The notes below the pieces were generated by a model that made no database searches, was not told the DNA's origin, and saw only the letters and a program-made list of their open reading frames with translations. A stretch of 64,000 nt of DNA from Aliivibrio finisterrensis_A. Lineage in GTDB: Bacteria > Pseudomonadota > Gammaproteobacteria > Enterobacterales > Vibrionaceae. Shown one piece after another: positions 52,087 to 61,510 of this stretch. Made by a program: the position numbers and the translations under genes. Position 1 is the first letter of the stretch. Each line of letters begins with the position of its first letter. The stretch is taken from the NCBI RefSeq assembly GCF_004167675.1, contig NZ_SEZQ01000004.1; one strand, written 5' to 3'.

Positions 52087-52875
52087 ATGATTCATGAAAG
52101 CGCTAACATTCATCCATCAGCCGTTATTGAAGGTAATGTAACGATTGAAGCTAATGTATCTATTGGCCCATTTACATACATTTCAGGCAATGTAACGATT
52201 GGTGAAGGCACAGAAGTGATGTCTCATGTTGTTATCAAAGGCGATACAACAATAGGCAAAGAAAACCGAATTTTTGCTTTTGCAATTATTGGTGAAGAAA
52301 GCCAAGATAAAAAATACAGTGGCGAACCAACAACGGTTGTCATTGGTGATCGTAACGTTATCCGTGAAAGTGTTCAAATTCATCGTGGTACGGTTCAAGA
52401 TCGTGGTGTAACAACAATTGGTAGTGATAACCTACTTTGCGTAAATGTTCATATTGCGCATGACTGTATTGTTGGTGACAACATTATCATGGGCAACAAT
52501 GCGACATTAGCTGGCCATGTAACCATTGAAGATTACGCGATTGTTTCTGCACTATCTCCGGTTCATCAGTTCTGTACTGTTGGTGCTCATAGCTTTATTG
52601 GCGGTGCTTCTGTTGTTGTTCAAGACGTACCTCCATTTGTTATGGCACAAGGTAACCATTGTAAGCCGTTTGGTATTAATATCGAAGGCCTAAAGCGTCG
52701 TGGTTTTGAGAAGCCAGAAATTCACGCTATTCGCCGAGCTTATAAAGCCCTTTACCGTAATGGTAATACGCTTGAAGAAGCGAAAGTAGAAATAAACAAA
52801 GAAATTGAAGCATTTCCAGTACTTCAAGGCTTCTTAGATTTGTTTGAGAAATCAACGCGCGGTATTATTCGTTAA
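52087..52875 (+). CDS. lpxA: UDP-N-acetylglucosamine acyltransferase LpxA
   Basis: This is a 262-residue homotrimeric enzyme catalysing the first step of lipid A synthesis. The ATG at 52087 gives MIHESANIHPSAVIEGN and exactly the E. coli length; the open frame upstream overlaps fabZ. Hexapeptide repeats run to about residue 185, with NVHIAHDCIVG holding the catalytic His. The helical C-terminal domain (GINIEGLKRRGFEKPEIHAIRRAYKALYR) follows. The loop usually reading GGMTAVHQF is SALSPVHQF here, a local change. Confidence 0.97.
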   Translation: MIHESANIHPSAVIEGNVTIEANVSIGPFTYISGNVTIGEGTEVMSHVVIKGDTTIGKENRIFAFAIIGEESQDKKYSGEPTTVVIGDRNVIRESVQIHRGTVQDRGVTTIGSDNLLCVNVHIAHDCIVGDNIIMGNNATLAGHVTIEDYAIVSALSPVHQFCTVGAHSFIGGASVVVQDVPPFVMAQGNHCKPFGINIEGLKRRGFEKPEIHAIRRAYKALYRNGNTLEEAKVEINKEIEAFPVLQGFLDLFEKSTRGIIR

Positions 52876-52906
52876 TTACAGCGTTTAGAAAAATATAAGC
52901 ATATTA

Positions 52907-52938
52907 TAAAGGCCTATCAATGTAGGCCTTTTTTATTT
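52907..52938 (+). terminator. Terminator-like hairpin between lpxA and lpxB
   Basis: AAAGGCCTA at 52908-52916 pairs with TAGGCCTTT at 52923-52931, followed by TTTATTTT. It lies 11 bases before the lpxB start, so the lpxB ribosome site immediately follows it. Confidence 0.8.
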
Positions 52939-52948
52939 TGGAGCAAAA

Positions 52949-54100
52949 ATGACCAAACCATTACGAATTGGTATTGTCGCTGGTGAGCTTTCGGGTGATA
53001 CGCTAGGCGAAGGCTTTATTAAGTCAATTAAAGCACAATACCCAGATGCTGAGTTTGTTGGGATCGGCGGACCAAAAATGATAGCTCAAGGCTGTAATTC
53101 TTTATTTGATATGGAAGAGTTAGCCGTAATGGGATTGGTTGAAGTGCTTAGCCGTTTACCTCGTTTATTGAAAGTAAAAGCAGAGTTAGTGCGCTACTTT
53201 ACTCAAAATCCACCCGATGTATTTATTGGTATCGATGCCCCTGATTTTAACCTTCGTCTTGAAAAAACGCTAAAAGACAACGGAATTAAAACAGTTCATT
53301 ACGTTAGTCCATCGGTATGGGCGTGGCGTCCAAAGCGTATTTTTAAAATTGATGCGGCAACGGACCTAGTGTTGGCTTTTCTGCCATTTGAAAAAGCATT
53401 CTATGATAAATACAATGTGGCTTGTGAATTTATTGGTCATACCCTTGCTGATGCCATTCCAATGCACAGTGACAAAACAGCAGCAAGAGATCTTCTTGAG
53501 CTAGAGCAAGATCGCCAATGGCTTGCGGTTTTACCGGGGAGCCGAGGTGGTGAAGTTGCATTAATTGCCAAACCATTTATTGAAACCTGCCAGCGTATCC
53601 ATAAACAACATCCTAAAATGGGATTTGTTGTGGCAGCGGTAAATGAAAAACGCCGTGAGCAATTTGAGACAATTTGGAAAGAAACAGCGCCAGAATTAGA
53701 ATTTACTATTATTCAAGATACGGCTCGTAACGTAATGACTGCAGCAGATGCAGTGTTACTTGCTTCAGGAACGGTTGCTCTTGAATGTATGCTCGTTAAA
53801 CGCCCAATGGTGGTTGGCTATCAAGTAAATAAACTGACTGGCTGGATCGCGCAAAAACTGTCAATTACAGAGTTTGTGTCATTACCGAATGTACTCGCAG
53901 GTAAAGAGTTAGTTCAGGAGTTTATTCAAGAAGAGTGTCATCCTGATTTTCTTTATCCGGCGATGGAAAAAGTATTGAGCGGTGATAATCATGAACTGAT
54001 TGAAAAGTTTACCGAGATGCATCAGTGGATTCAAAAAGATGCGGATAAACAGGCAGCTAATGCTGTTTTACGTTTAATTAATAAAGAAATTACAGAATAA
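52949..54100 (+). CDS. lpxB: Lipid-A-disaccharide synthase
   Basis: This is a 383-residue GT19 glycosyltransferase that joins lipid X and UDP-diacylglucosamine at the inner face of the cytoplasmic membrane. Family stretches are GELSGDTLGEGFIKSI near residue 12, FVGIGGPKMIAQG near 40, MGLVEVLSRLPRLL near 65, HYVSPSVWAWRPKRI near 115, and LPGSRGGEV near 195. It is followed after 4 bases by rnhB. Confidence 0.97.
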   Translation: MTKPLRIGIVAGELSGDTLGEGFIKSIKAQYPDAEFVGIGGPKMIAQGCNSLFDMEELAVMGLVEVLSRLPRLLKVKAELVRYFTQNPPDVFIGIDAPDFNLRLEKTLKDNGIKTVHYVSPSVWAWRPKRIFKIDAATDLVLAFLPFEKAFYDKYNVACEFIGHTLADAIPMHSDKTAARDLLELEQDRQWLAVLPGSRGGEVALIAKPFIETCQRIHKQHPKMGFVVAAVNEKRREQFETIWKETAPELEFTIIQDTARNVMTAADAVLLASGTVALECMLVKRPMVVGYQVNKLTGWIAQKLSITEFVSLPNVLAGKELVQEFIQEECHPDFLYPAMEKVLSGDNHELIEKFTEMHQWIQKDADKQAANAVLRLINKEITE

Positions 54101-54104
54101 CCTC

Positions 54105-54728
54105 ATGACAAAAAAAACAGACTCAAAAGAATTACCACCATTTGAATACCCTGAAGGATACCAGCTATTTGCCGGTGTTGATGAAGTCGGGCGTGGGCCA
54201 TTAGTTGGTGCTGTTGTTACTGCGGCTGTAATTTTAGACCCGAATAATCCGATAGAAGGTTTAACAGACTCTAAGAAACTGACAGATAAAAAGCGAGAAC
54301 TGCTGTTTCCTGAGATCCAAGAGAAAGCCTTAGCGTGGTCACTAGGCCGTTGTGAGGCGCATGAAATTGACGAGCTGAATATTCTGCAAGCGACAATGGT
54401 TGCGATGCAAAGAGCCATTGCAGGGTTGAAGATAACGCCGGACTTTGCCTTAATTGATGGCAATAAAGTCCCTGATTTATCAATGGCAGGTTTAGCGGTT
54501 GTTAAAGGCGATTTACGAGTTCAAGAGATCAGTGCTGCATCCATTATAGCAAAAGTAACTCGTGACAGAGAGATGGAAGAGCTAGATAAAGAATTCCCTC
54601 AATATGGATTTGCCAAGCACAAAGGTTATCCAACCAAAGCACACTTTGCTGCGATTGAAGAGCATGGTGTGATTGCTGAACATCGCCGCAGCTTTAAACC
54701 CGTTAAGCGTGTCTTAGGAATTGAATAA
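54105..54728 (+). CDS. rnhB: Ribonuclease HII
   Basis: This is a 207-residue enzyme that removes ribonucleotides from DNA. The catalytic Asp/Glu pair is in AGVDEVGRGPLVGAVV near residue 23. Further active-site residues lie in FALIDGNKVP and EISAASIIAKVTRDREM. The C-terminal FGFAKHKGYPT-type segment is present (YGFAKHKGYPTKAH). Its stop codon overlaps the dnaE start by one base (TAATG), implying translational coupling. Confidence 0.97.
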   Translation: MTKKTDSKELPPFEYPEGYQLFAGVDEVGRGPLVGAVVTAAVILDPNNPIEGLTDSKKLTDKKRELLFPEIQEKALAWSLGRCEAHEIDELNILQATMVAMQRAIAGLKITPDFALIDGNKVPDLSMAGLAVVKGDLRVQEISAASIIAKVTRDREMEELDKEFPQYGFAKHKGYPTKAHFAAIEEHGVIAEHRRSFKPVKRVLGIE

Positions 54729-57700
54729 TGTCTGGACCTAAATTCGTACACCTCAGAGTACACAGTGATTTCTCACTAGTGGATGGGCTTTCAAAAGTGC
54801 CACCATTAGTGAAAAAAGTCGCTGAGCTAGGAATGCCAGCAATGGCATTGACAGATTTCACCAATTTATGTGGCTTAGTTAAGTATTATTTTGCTGCACA
54901 TGGTGCTGGTGTTAAACCTATTATTGGGGCCGATTTTAAAGTCCAGTCACCAGAGCTTGGTAAGGAACTGTTTAATTTAACCATCTTAGCTAAAAATAAT
55001 GAAGGGTATAAAAACCTAACATTATTGATCTCAAAAGCGTATTTACGCGGACATGTTCAGCATACACCGGTAATAGATAAAGAGTGGTTAATCGAGCATA
55101 AAGAAGGCTTAATACTTCTCTCTGGTGGTAAAAACGGTGATATTGGAAAAGCCTTATTAAAGGGTAATAAAGATCTCGCTCGTGACTGTGTCGTGTTTTA
55201 TCAAGAACACTTTTCAGAACATTACTATTTAGAACTAACGCGAACAGGCCGACCTGACGAAGAGAGTTACTTGCACTTCGCTGTTGAGTTAGCCGAAAAT
55301 GAAGGCCTACCAGTTGTTGCCACCAATGATGTTCGTTTTATTAAAGCGGATGACTTTGATGCGCATGAAATACGCGTGGCAATTCATGATGGTTTTACTT
55401 TAGAAGATCCTCGCCGCCCAAAACTCTACAGTGAACAACAATACCTGCGCTCAGAAGAAGAGATGTGTGAACTCTTTTCTGACATACCAGAAGCACTAGA
55501 AAACAGCGTGGAAATAGCAAAGCGCTGTAACGTAACGGTACGTCTGGGTGAATACTTTCTGCCTAACTTCCCAACAGAAGGGATGAAGATTGAAGATTTC
55601 CTCATTAAGAAATCTCAAGAAGGTTTAGAAAGACGTTTGGCCTTTTTATTTCCTGATGAAAAAGTGCGTTTAGAGCGTCGACCTGAATATGATGAACGTC
55701 TACAGATAGAGCTTGATGTTATTAACCAAATGGGATTCCCGGGTTACTTCTTGATCGTAATGGAATTTATCCAGTGGTCAAAAGATAACGATATTCCAGT
55801 TGGTCCCGGTCGTGGCTCAGGTGCGGGTTCTTTGGTTGCTTATGCTTTAGACATTACCGATCTTGATCCTCTTGAATATGACTTGCTGTTCGAACGTTTC
55901 TTGAACCCTGAACGTGTTTCTATGCCCGATTTTGATATCGATTTCTGTATGGATAAGCGCGATCAGGTTATAGACCACGTAGCTGAAATGTATGGTCGTG
56001 ATGCGGTATCTCAGATCATTACCTTTGGTACTATGGCGGCAAAAGCGGTAATTCGTGATGTTGGCCGTGTTCTTGGGCACCCTTATGGTTTTGTTGATCG
56101 TCTTTCAAAATTAATCCCACCAGACCCTGGAATGACATTAGCAAAAGCATTTGATGCTGAACCACAGTTACCTGAATTGTATGAGGCGGATGAGGAAGTT
56201 AAAGCGCTGATCGATATGTGTCGTATCCTTGAAGGGTGTACACGAAATGCAGGTAAGCATGCGGGTGGTGTTGTTATTTCACCTACGACGATTACTGATT
56301 TTGCGCCATTGTATTGTGATGCCGAGGGTAACTTCCCTGTAACGCAATTTGATAAAAATGACGTTGAAACAGCTGGATTAGTTAAGTTTGACTTCTTGGG
56401 TTTAAGGACTTTAACTATTATCGACTGGGCATTAGGCCTAGTTAACCCAAAGCTAGCAAAAGAAGGTAAAGATCCAATTCGAATCGAATCGATTCCTTTG
56501 GATGATCAGGCGTCATTTAACGTATTACAAAACTCGGAAACGACCGCGGTATTCCAACTAGAATCCCGTGGTATGAAAGATCTTATTAAACGTCTACAGC
56601 CAGACTGTTTTGAAGATATTATCGCATTGGTGGCATTATTCCGTCCGGGGCCATTGCAATCAGGCATGGTAGATAACTTTATTGACCGTAAGCATGGTCG
56701 AGAAGAGGTTTCATATCCGGATGCTACGTGGCAGCACGAGTCGTTAAAAGAAACGTTAGAGCCAACTTACGGCATTATCTTGTATCAAGAACAAGTAATG
56801 CAGATTGCACAGATCTTAGCGGGCTATACGCTAGGTGGTGCGGATATGCTTCGTCGTGCAATGGGTAAGAAAAAGCCAGAAGAGATGGCAAAACAACGTG
56901 GTACCTTTAAAGAAGGTGCAATTGCAAATGGCGTTGATGGCGAGTTGTCGATGAAAATCTTCGACTTGGTAGAGAAGTTTGCAGGTTATGGCTTTAACAA
57001 ATCTCACTCTGCGGCTTATGCACTCGTTTCTTATCAAACCTTATGGTTAAAAACACATTATCCAGCGGAATTTATGGCTGCAGTAATGACGGCTGATATG
57101 GATAATACGGAAAAAGTCATCGGCTTGGTTGATGAATGTTTCCGTATGAAGTTGAAAGTATTGCCACCAGATGTGAATGCGGGTTTATATCGTTTCAATG
57201 TCGATGAAGATGGTGCCATCGTTTATGGTATTGGTGCAATCAAAGGCGTTGGTGAAGGCCCAATTGAAAATATCATCGAAGCACGAAATAAAGGCGGGCA
57301 TTTCCGTGATTTATTCGATTTTTGTGCTCGTATTGATACAAAGAAAACCAATAAACGTGTTGTAGAAAAATTGATCCGCTCAGGCGCATTAGATCGACTT
57401 GGGCCGCATCGTGCAGCATTAATGGCTTCATTAGAGGACGCCATGAAAGCGGCAGGCCAGCATCATCAAGCTGAAGCTTTTGGTCAATCGGATATGTTCG
57501 GGGTGCTAACTCAAGCGCCAGAAGAAGTTGAGCAAGCGTATATTCATGTACCAAGATGGCCTGAAAAAGTATGGCTTGAGGGAGAGCGTGAAACATTAGG
57601 TCTTTATTTAACTGGACATCCAGTGAATGCCTATATTAAAGAGTTGTCTCGATATACGACTTGGCGATTGAATGATGCTCACGTTACGAGACGTGATCAA

Positions 57701-58207
57701 ACAGTAACAGTTGCAGGTTTAGTGATTGCTGCTAGAGTAATGACCACTAAACGAGGTAATCGTATTGGTTTGATGACATTAGATGACAGATCTGGCCGAA
57801 TGGAAGTGATGTTGTTCTCAGATGCGCTTGATCGATACGCTGATTTACTAGAAACTGATAAAATAGTGCTTGTTTCGGGACAGGTCAGCTTTGATGATTT
57901 CAATGGTGGGCTTAAAATGTCAGCCCGTGAAGTAATGTCGTTGGGAGATGCACGAGAAAAATACGCTCGTGGGCTATCCGTTTCTGTTACCGATGCGCAA
58001 ATTAACAACCAATTTTTTGAACGCTTTAGTCAAATACTAGAGCCGAACCGGGCAGGGACTGTTCCGGTAAATGTATATTATCAGCGAGCTGATGCTCGTG
58101 TTAAGTTGGTCTTAGGAACAGAGTGGCGAGTGACGCCAACAGACCAACTGATGGATGATTTGAAATCGTTGCTTGGCGAACAGCAAGTCGAGCTTGAATT
58201 TAACTAG
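54728..58207 (+). CDS. dnaE: DNA polymerase III alpha subunit
   Basis: This is the 1159-residue replicative polymerase of the C family. The PHP domain begins at the N-terminus (FVHLRVHSDFSLVDGL) and binds the proofreading subunit. The palm has the catalytic Asp pair in MPDFDIDFCMDKRDQVI near residue 400 and a third Asp region around DFLGLRTL. Then come fingers (GYGFNKSHSAAYALVSYQT), a helix-hairpin-helix/beta-binding region, an OB fold near 1000, and a C-terminal tau-binding region. Length matches E. coli's 1160. It is coupled to rnhB. Confidence 0.98.
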   Translation: MSGPKFVHLRVHSDFSLVDGLSKVPPLVKKVAELGMPAMALTDFTNLCGLVKYYFAAHGAGVKPIIGADFKVQSPELGKELFNLTILAKNNEGYKNLTLLISKAYLRGHVQHTPVIDKEWLIEHKEGLILLSGGKNGDIGKALLKGNKDLARDCVVFYQEHFSEHYYLELTRTGRPDEESYLHFAVELAENEGLPVVATNDVRFIKADDFDAHEIRVAIHDGFTLEDPRRPKLYSEQQYLRSEEEMCELFSDIPEALENSVEIAKRCNVTVRLGEYFLPNFPTEGMKIEDFLIKKSQEGLERRLAFLFPDEKVRLERRPEYDERLQIELDVINQMGFPGYFLIVMEFIQWSKDNDIPVGPGRGSGAGSLVAYALDITDLDPLEYDLLFERFLNPERVSMPDFDIDFCMDKRDQVIDHVAEMYGRDAVSQIITFGTMAAKAVIRDVGRVLGHPYGFVDRLSKLIPPDPGMTLAKAFDAEPQLPELYEADEEVKALIDMCRILEGCTRNAGKHAGGVVISPTTITDFAPLYCDAEGNFPVTQFDKNDVETAGLVKFDFLGLRTLTIIDWALGLVNPKLAKEGKDPIRIESIPLDDQASFNVLQNSETTAVFQLESRGMKDLIKRLQPDCFEDIIALVALFRPGPLQSGMVDNFIDRKHGREEVSYPDATWQHESLKETLEPTYGIILYQEQVMQIAQILAGYTLGGADMLRRAMGKKKPEEMAKQRGTFKEGAIANGVDGELSMKIFDLVEKFAGYGFNKSHSAAYALVSYQTLWLKTHYPAEFMAAVMTADMDNTEKVIGLVDECFRMKLKVLPPDVNAGLYRFNVDEDGAIVYGIGAIKGVGEGPIENIIEARNKGGHFRDLFDFCARIDTKKTNKRVVEKLIRSGALDRLGPHRAALMASLEDAMKAAGQHHQAEAFGQSDMFGVLTQAPEEVEQAYIHVPRWPEKVWLEGERETLGLYLTGHPVNAYIKELSRYTTWRLNDAHVTRRDQTVTVAGLVIAARVMTTKRGNRIGLMTLDDRSGRMEVMLFSDALDRYADLLETDKIVLVSGQVSFDDFNGGLKMSAREVMSLGDAREKYARGLSVSVTDAQINNQFFERFSQILEPNRAGTVPVNVYYQRADARVKLVLGTEWRVTPTDQLMDDLKSLLGEQQVELEFN

Positions 58208-58215
58208 AATAAATA

Positions 58216-58237
58216 AGGCTACTAATTTGAGTAGCCT
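58216..58237 (+). other. Hairpin between dnaE and accA
   Basis: AGGCTACT at 58216-58223 pairs with AGTAGCCT at 58230-58237. No T-run follows, so termination is unlikely; it lies just before the accA ribosome site. Confidence 0.45.
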
Positions 58238-58258
58238 AGAACTAACAAGGATTCTTTA

Positions 58259-59218
58259 ATGAGCCTAAATTTTCTTGAATTTGAAAAACCAATTGCAGAA
58301 CTAGAAGCTAAGATTGAAGCGCTGCGTGATATTTCTCGTCGTGGTGGTGATAGTCAACTAGATCTAGAAAAAGAAATTAAGCAATTAGAAGATAAATGTT
58401 TAGAGCTTAAAAAGAAAACATTTAGTGACTTAGGTGCATGGGAAGTTGCTCAACTTGCTCGTCACCCAGAGCGCCCATACGTATTAGATTACATCGAACA
58501 TATGTTTACCGAATTTGATGAATTAGCTGGTGATCGTGCTTTTGCTGATGATAAAGCACTTGTCGGTGGTATTGCTCGTTTAGACGGTCGTCCTGTGATG
58601 ATTATTGGTCATCAAAAAGGTCGTGGCACAAAAGAAAAAGTATTACGCAATTTTGGTATGCCAAAACCAGAAGGCTACCGTAAAGCAAAACGCCTAATGC
58701 AAATGGCAGAGCGCTTTAAAATGCCTATCATTACTTTCATCGATACCGCTGGTGCTTACCCTGGTGTTGGCGCGGAAGAACGTGGCCAATCTGAAGCGAT
58801 TGCAACTAACTTAAAGATTATGTCAGAACTAAGCGTTCCTGTGATCTGTAATGTTGTAGGCGAAGGTGGTTCAGGTGGAGCACTAGCAATTGGTGTGGGT
58901 GATTACGTGAACATGCTCCAGTATTCTACTTACTCTGTAATTTCTCCAGAAGGTTGTGCTTCAATCTTATGGCGTGATTCAGATAAAGCACCACAAGCTG
59001 CTGAAGCGATGGGCCTTGTCGCTCCTCGCTTAAAAGAGTTAGAGTTGATTGATACGATTATCGATGAACCGCTAGGTGGTGCGCACCGAGATCATAAAAC
59101 GACCGCTGCAAATATTAAGGCACGTTTGATTGAACAATTGAATGAGCTTGAAGGTTTTGATGAAGAGGCATTGCTTGATCGTCGTTACCAACGCTTAATG
59201 AGTTACGGTTACTGCTGA
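58259..59218 (+). CDS. accA: Acetyl-CoA carboxylase carboxyltransferase alpha subunit
   Basis: This is a 319-residue subunit that with AccD transfers the carboxyl group from biotin to acetyl-CoA, the first step of fatty-acid synthesis. The N-terminal coiled region (FEKPIAELEAKIEALRD) is followed by the crotonase-fold core, including GHQKGRGTKEKVLRNFGMPKPEGYRKA, FIDTAGAYPGVGAEERGQSEAIA, and GEGGSGGALAIGVGD. Length equals E. coli AccA. A terminator follows. Confidence 0.98.
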   Translation: MSLNFLEFEKPIAELEAKIEALRDISRRGGDSQLDLEKEIKQLEDKCLELKKKTFSDLGAWEVAQLARHPERPYVLDYIEHMFTEFDELAGDRAFADDKALVGGIARLDGRPVMIIGHQKGRGTKEKVLRNFGMPKPEGYRKAKRLMQMAERFKMPIITFIDTAGAYPGVGAEERGQSEAIATNLKIMSELSVPVICNVVGEGGSGGALAIGVGDYVNMLQYSTYSVISPEGCASILWRDSDKAPQAAEAMGLVAPRLKELELIDTIIDEPLGGAHRDHKTTAANIKARLIEQLNELEGFDEEALLDRRYQRLMSYGYC

Positions 59219-59244
59219 TAATTTTTGTCAGATAGAGTAAAGTG

Positions 59245-59272
59245 AAAGCGAGCCTGAGTGCTCGCTTTTTTA
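59245..59272 (+). terminator. Terminator after accA
   Basis: AAAGCGAG at 59245-59252 pairs with CTCGCTTT at 59261-59268, followed by more T. Confidence 0.85.
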
Positions 59273-59291
59273 TTATCTGGATATACTGTTT

Positions 59292-60641
59292 ATGCTTTAT
59301 TCTCAATTCTCATCTCAATTAGCTTCTTATCCTGTCGCTACACCACATCTTGTTGTTGCCTTAAGTGGTGGTATTGATTCAATGGTACTTCTTCGGTTGG
59401 CATCTATTTATGCTAAAGATAAGCAATTAGAATGCATTGCCGTCCACGTTAATCATGGTTTAAGTCAGCATGCATTTGATTGGGAAGCCGTATGCCAAGT
59501 GCATTGTGATTCTTTATCAATCCCATTAAATATTGAGCGGGTTGAGCTTGTTGTGAGCGCTCAAGATAGTTTGGAAGAGGTAGCAAGAAAAGCACGCTAT
59601 AAAGCATTAGATAAGCATATGCAGGCCAATAGCTTATTACTTACGGGTCAACATCAAGATGACCAAGCCGAAACCTTTTTTTTGGCACTAAAAAGAGGCA
59701 GTGGACCGGCTGGATTATCCTCTATGCCATCAATTACGCCTTTATCTCAAGGTTATAAGTGTCGGCCATTACTTTCTGTTTCTCGAACTGAGATTGAGCA
59801 GTACGGACAAGAAAACCAACTTGAATGGGTTGAAGATGAAAGTAATAACGATACGCGGTTCGACCGTAATTTTTTACGTCATGATGTTGTGCCTAATTTA
59901 GTCCAACGTTGGCCAAGTTTTACTTCAGCTGTATCTCGTAGTGCTCAGTTGTGTGCCGAGCAAGAAAGTCTGCTAAATGAATTACTTTCCCCAAAGCTGG
60001 TAGAGTTTCAAAATGCGTATCAAGGTATTTCTATTTTACGATTGATCCATGAATCGCCATTAGCTCGTAATATGTTGTTAAGATTATGGTTAAAGCAGTT
60101 TGCTATTCCTTTGCCAAGCCAAGTACAACTTGGTGTGCTATGGAATGAAGTGGCGCAAGCAAAAGAAGATGCGAACCCTACATTAGCACTTGGCACTGTT
60201 CAACTTAGACGCTCCCAAGGTTATTTATACTGTTTGCCTCATTATGGAGACCTGTCTGAGTGGAGAAGTGAGCTAAAGGATAAGTTACTACTACCAGACG
60301 CCCTTGGGAAGCTGACCTTGTTACCAGTAGTGACAGAGGATAAAGCTGCTACCATTACCTCTTCAAATCAAGAGGCTTTGTTATTAAGAGCACCTTCTGA
60401 AAACGAGAGAGTTGAAGTACGTTTTAATGTGGTAGGTTTAACGCCTCATCCTGAAGCTCGTCAGCACAGTCGAAAAATGAAAAAGTTATATCAAGAGTAT
60501 GAAGTACCCAGTTGGCAAAGAACTCGAATGCCAATGGTTTTTTTTAATGATGAACTGGCTGCTGTTGCGGGCTTATTTGTTTGTAAAAAATTTTCAGGCG
60601 AAGAATGTGAGCTACACTGGCATAAAACTGAATTTGAATAG
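59292..60641 (+). CDS. tilS: tRNA(Ile)-lysidine synthetase
   Basis: This is a 449-residue PP-loop ATPase that converts C34 of the AUA-reading tRNA-Ile to lysidine. The SGGIDS PP-loop is at residues 26-31. The following HVNHGLSQHAFDWE and LLTGQHQDDQAETFFL segments and the central RPLL...YGQENQLEWVEDESNNDTRFDRNFLRHDV region are conserved. A C-terminal domain (residues about 370-449) ends with RQHSRKMKKLYQEY...RMPMVF. Its start is only 20 bases beyond the accA terminator. Confidence 0.97.
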   Translation: MLYSQFSSQLASYPVATPHLVVALSGGIDSMVLLRLASIYAKDKQLECIAVHVNHGLSQHAFDWEAVCQVHCDSLSIPLNIERVELVVSAQDSLEEVARKARYKALDKHMQANSLLLTGQHQDDQAETFFLALKRGSGPAGLSSMPSITPLSQGYKCRPLLSVSRTEIEQYGQENQLEWVEDESNNDTRFDRNFLRHDVVPNLVQRWPSFTSAVSRSAQLCAEQESLLNELLSPKLVEFQNAYQGISILRLIHESPLARNMLLRLWLKQFAIPLPSQVQLGVLWNEVAQAKEDANPTLALGTVQLRRSQGYLYCLPHYGDLSEWRSELKDKLLLPDALGKLTLLPVVTEDKAATITSSNQEALLLRAPSENERVEVRFNVVGLTPHPEARQHSRKMKKLYQEYEVPSWQRTRMPMVFFNDELAAVAGLFVCKKFSGEECELHWHKTEFE

Positions 60642-60692
60642 ACATTGATAACTAACTTGGCAAAATAACCCAAAATAATAAGGAGCAATGGA

Positions 60693-61004
60693 ATGAAAAA
60701 AATAATTGGATTGGCGTTTGTCGCTTTATTTGCATCAGCACCAACACTAGCGGCAGGGGATGCGGCAGCAGGGAAGGCAAAATCGGCGATATGTGCTTCC
60801 TGTCATGGTGCTGATGGTATTGCGGTTATTCCAGGTTATCCAAACCTGAAAGGTCAAAATGCTCAATATATTGAATCTTCATTGAAAGCGTATAAAAATA
60901 AGCAACGAAGTGGTGGTAATTCAGCAGTAATGCAACCAATGGCAGCAATGTTAAGTGATACCGATATGGCAAATTTAGCAGCCTATTACTCGACAATGAA
61001 GTAA
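60693..61004 (+). CDS. Small periplasmic cytochrome c (class I)
   Basis: This is a 103-residue protein: a signal peptide of 21 residues ending TLA-AGD and one haem site CASCH near residue 34-38. The distal Met ligand is probably in AVMQPMAAMLSD near 83-88. The sequence resembles the c-553/c4-type single-domain cytochromes of gammaproteobacteria. It shuttles electrons in the periplasm, probably to a terminal oxidase; its exact partner is not evident. Ribosome site AAGGAG. Confidence 0.93.
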   Translation: MKKIIGLAFVALFASAPTLAAGDAAAGKAKSAICASCHGADGIAVIPGYPNLKGQNAQYIESSLKAYKNKQRSGGNSAVMQPMAAMLSDTDMANLAAYYSTMK

Positions 61005-61081
61005 TGTAATTCCTAGGTTGTATGTTCGCTTTGGCTCAAGGATAATAGGTGGATACTATTTATTAATGTTAAGGGACTAAT

Positions 61082-61420
61082 ATGAAAAAGATCGAAGCCA
61101 TTATTAAGCCATTTAAACTTGATGATGTGCGTGAAAGCCTTGCTGATGTCGGAATTACAGGTATGACTGTCTCTGAAGTTAAAGGTTTTGGTCGTCAAAA
61201 AGGTCATACAGAGTTGTACCGTGGCGCTGAATATATGGTTGATTTTTTACCTAAAGTGAAATTAGAAATCGTTGTGACTGATGACGTGGTTGATCAGTGT
61301 GTTGATGCGATTATTGAAACGGCGCAAACAGGTAAAATTGGTGATGGTAAAATCTTTATCACAGATGTGAGTCGAGTTATTCGTATCCGTACAGGTGAAG
61401 AAGACGAAGACGCAATTTAA
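61082..61420 (+). CDS. glnB: PII nitrogen regulatory protein
   Basis: This is a 112-residue trimeric PII protein. The T loop KGFGRQKGHTELYRGAEYMVDFLPK contains the uridylylation site Tyr51. The B and C loops (TGKIGDGKIFI and RIRTGEEDEDAI) are normal. It senses 2-oxoglutarate and ATP/ADP and is modified by GlnD. No amtB follows, and residues match GlnB more than GlnK, so I call it glnB. A terminator lies about 55 bases after its stop. Confidence 0.95.
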   Translation: MKKIEAIIKPFKLDDVRESLADVGITGMTVSEVKGFGRQKGHTELYRGAEYMVDFLPKVKLEIVVTDDVVDQCVDAIIETAQTGKIGDGKIFITDVSRVIRIRTGEEDEDAI

Positions 61421-61475
61421 TACCCACATAAACATGAGTATCTGCTAATCTAGTTAGCATTATTACTATTTAAGG

Positions 61476-61503
61476 AAGGAGTGATGATTCACTCCTTTTT
61501 TTG
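61476..61503 (+). terminator. Terminator after glnB, embedded in the leader of the next gene
   Basis: AAGGAGTGA at 61476-61484 pairs with TCACTCCTT at 61489-61497 across a 4-nt loop, followed by TTTTTT. The next gene starts at 61507. The 5' arm of the hairpin is also a strong ribosome site (AAGGAAGGAG) for the tiny frame at 61484. Confidence 0.85.
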
Positions 61504-61510
61504 TTTATGA
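61484..61510 (+). CDS. Possible 8-codon upstream ORF overlapping the EEP-family start
   Basis: ATG at 61484 follows AAGGAAGGAG at a usable distance and encodes MIHSFFCL, ending in a TGA at 61508-61510. That TGA overlaps the ATG at 61507 of the next gene (ATGA). The downstream gene has no ribosome site of its own other than this one, so translational coupling is plausible. The frame is very short, and chance cannot be ruled out. Confidence 0.35.
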   Translation: MIHSFFCL

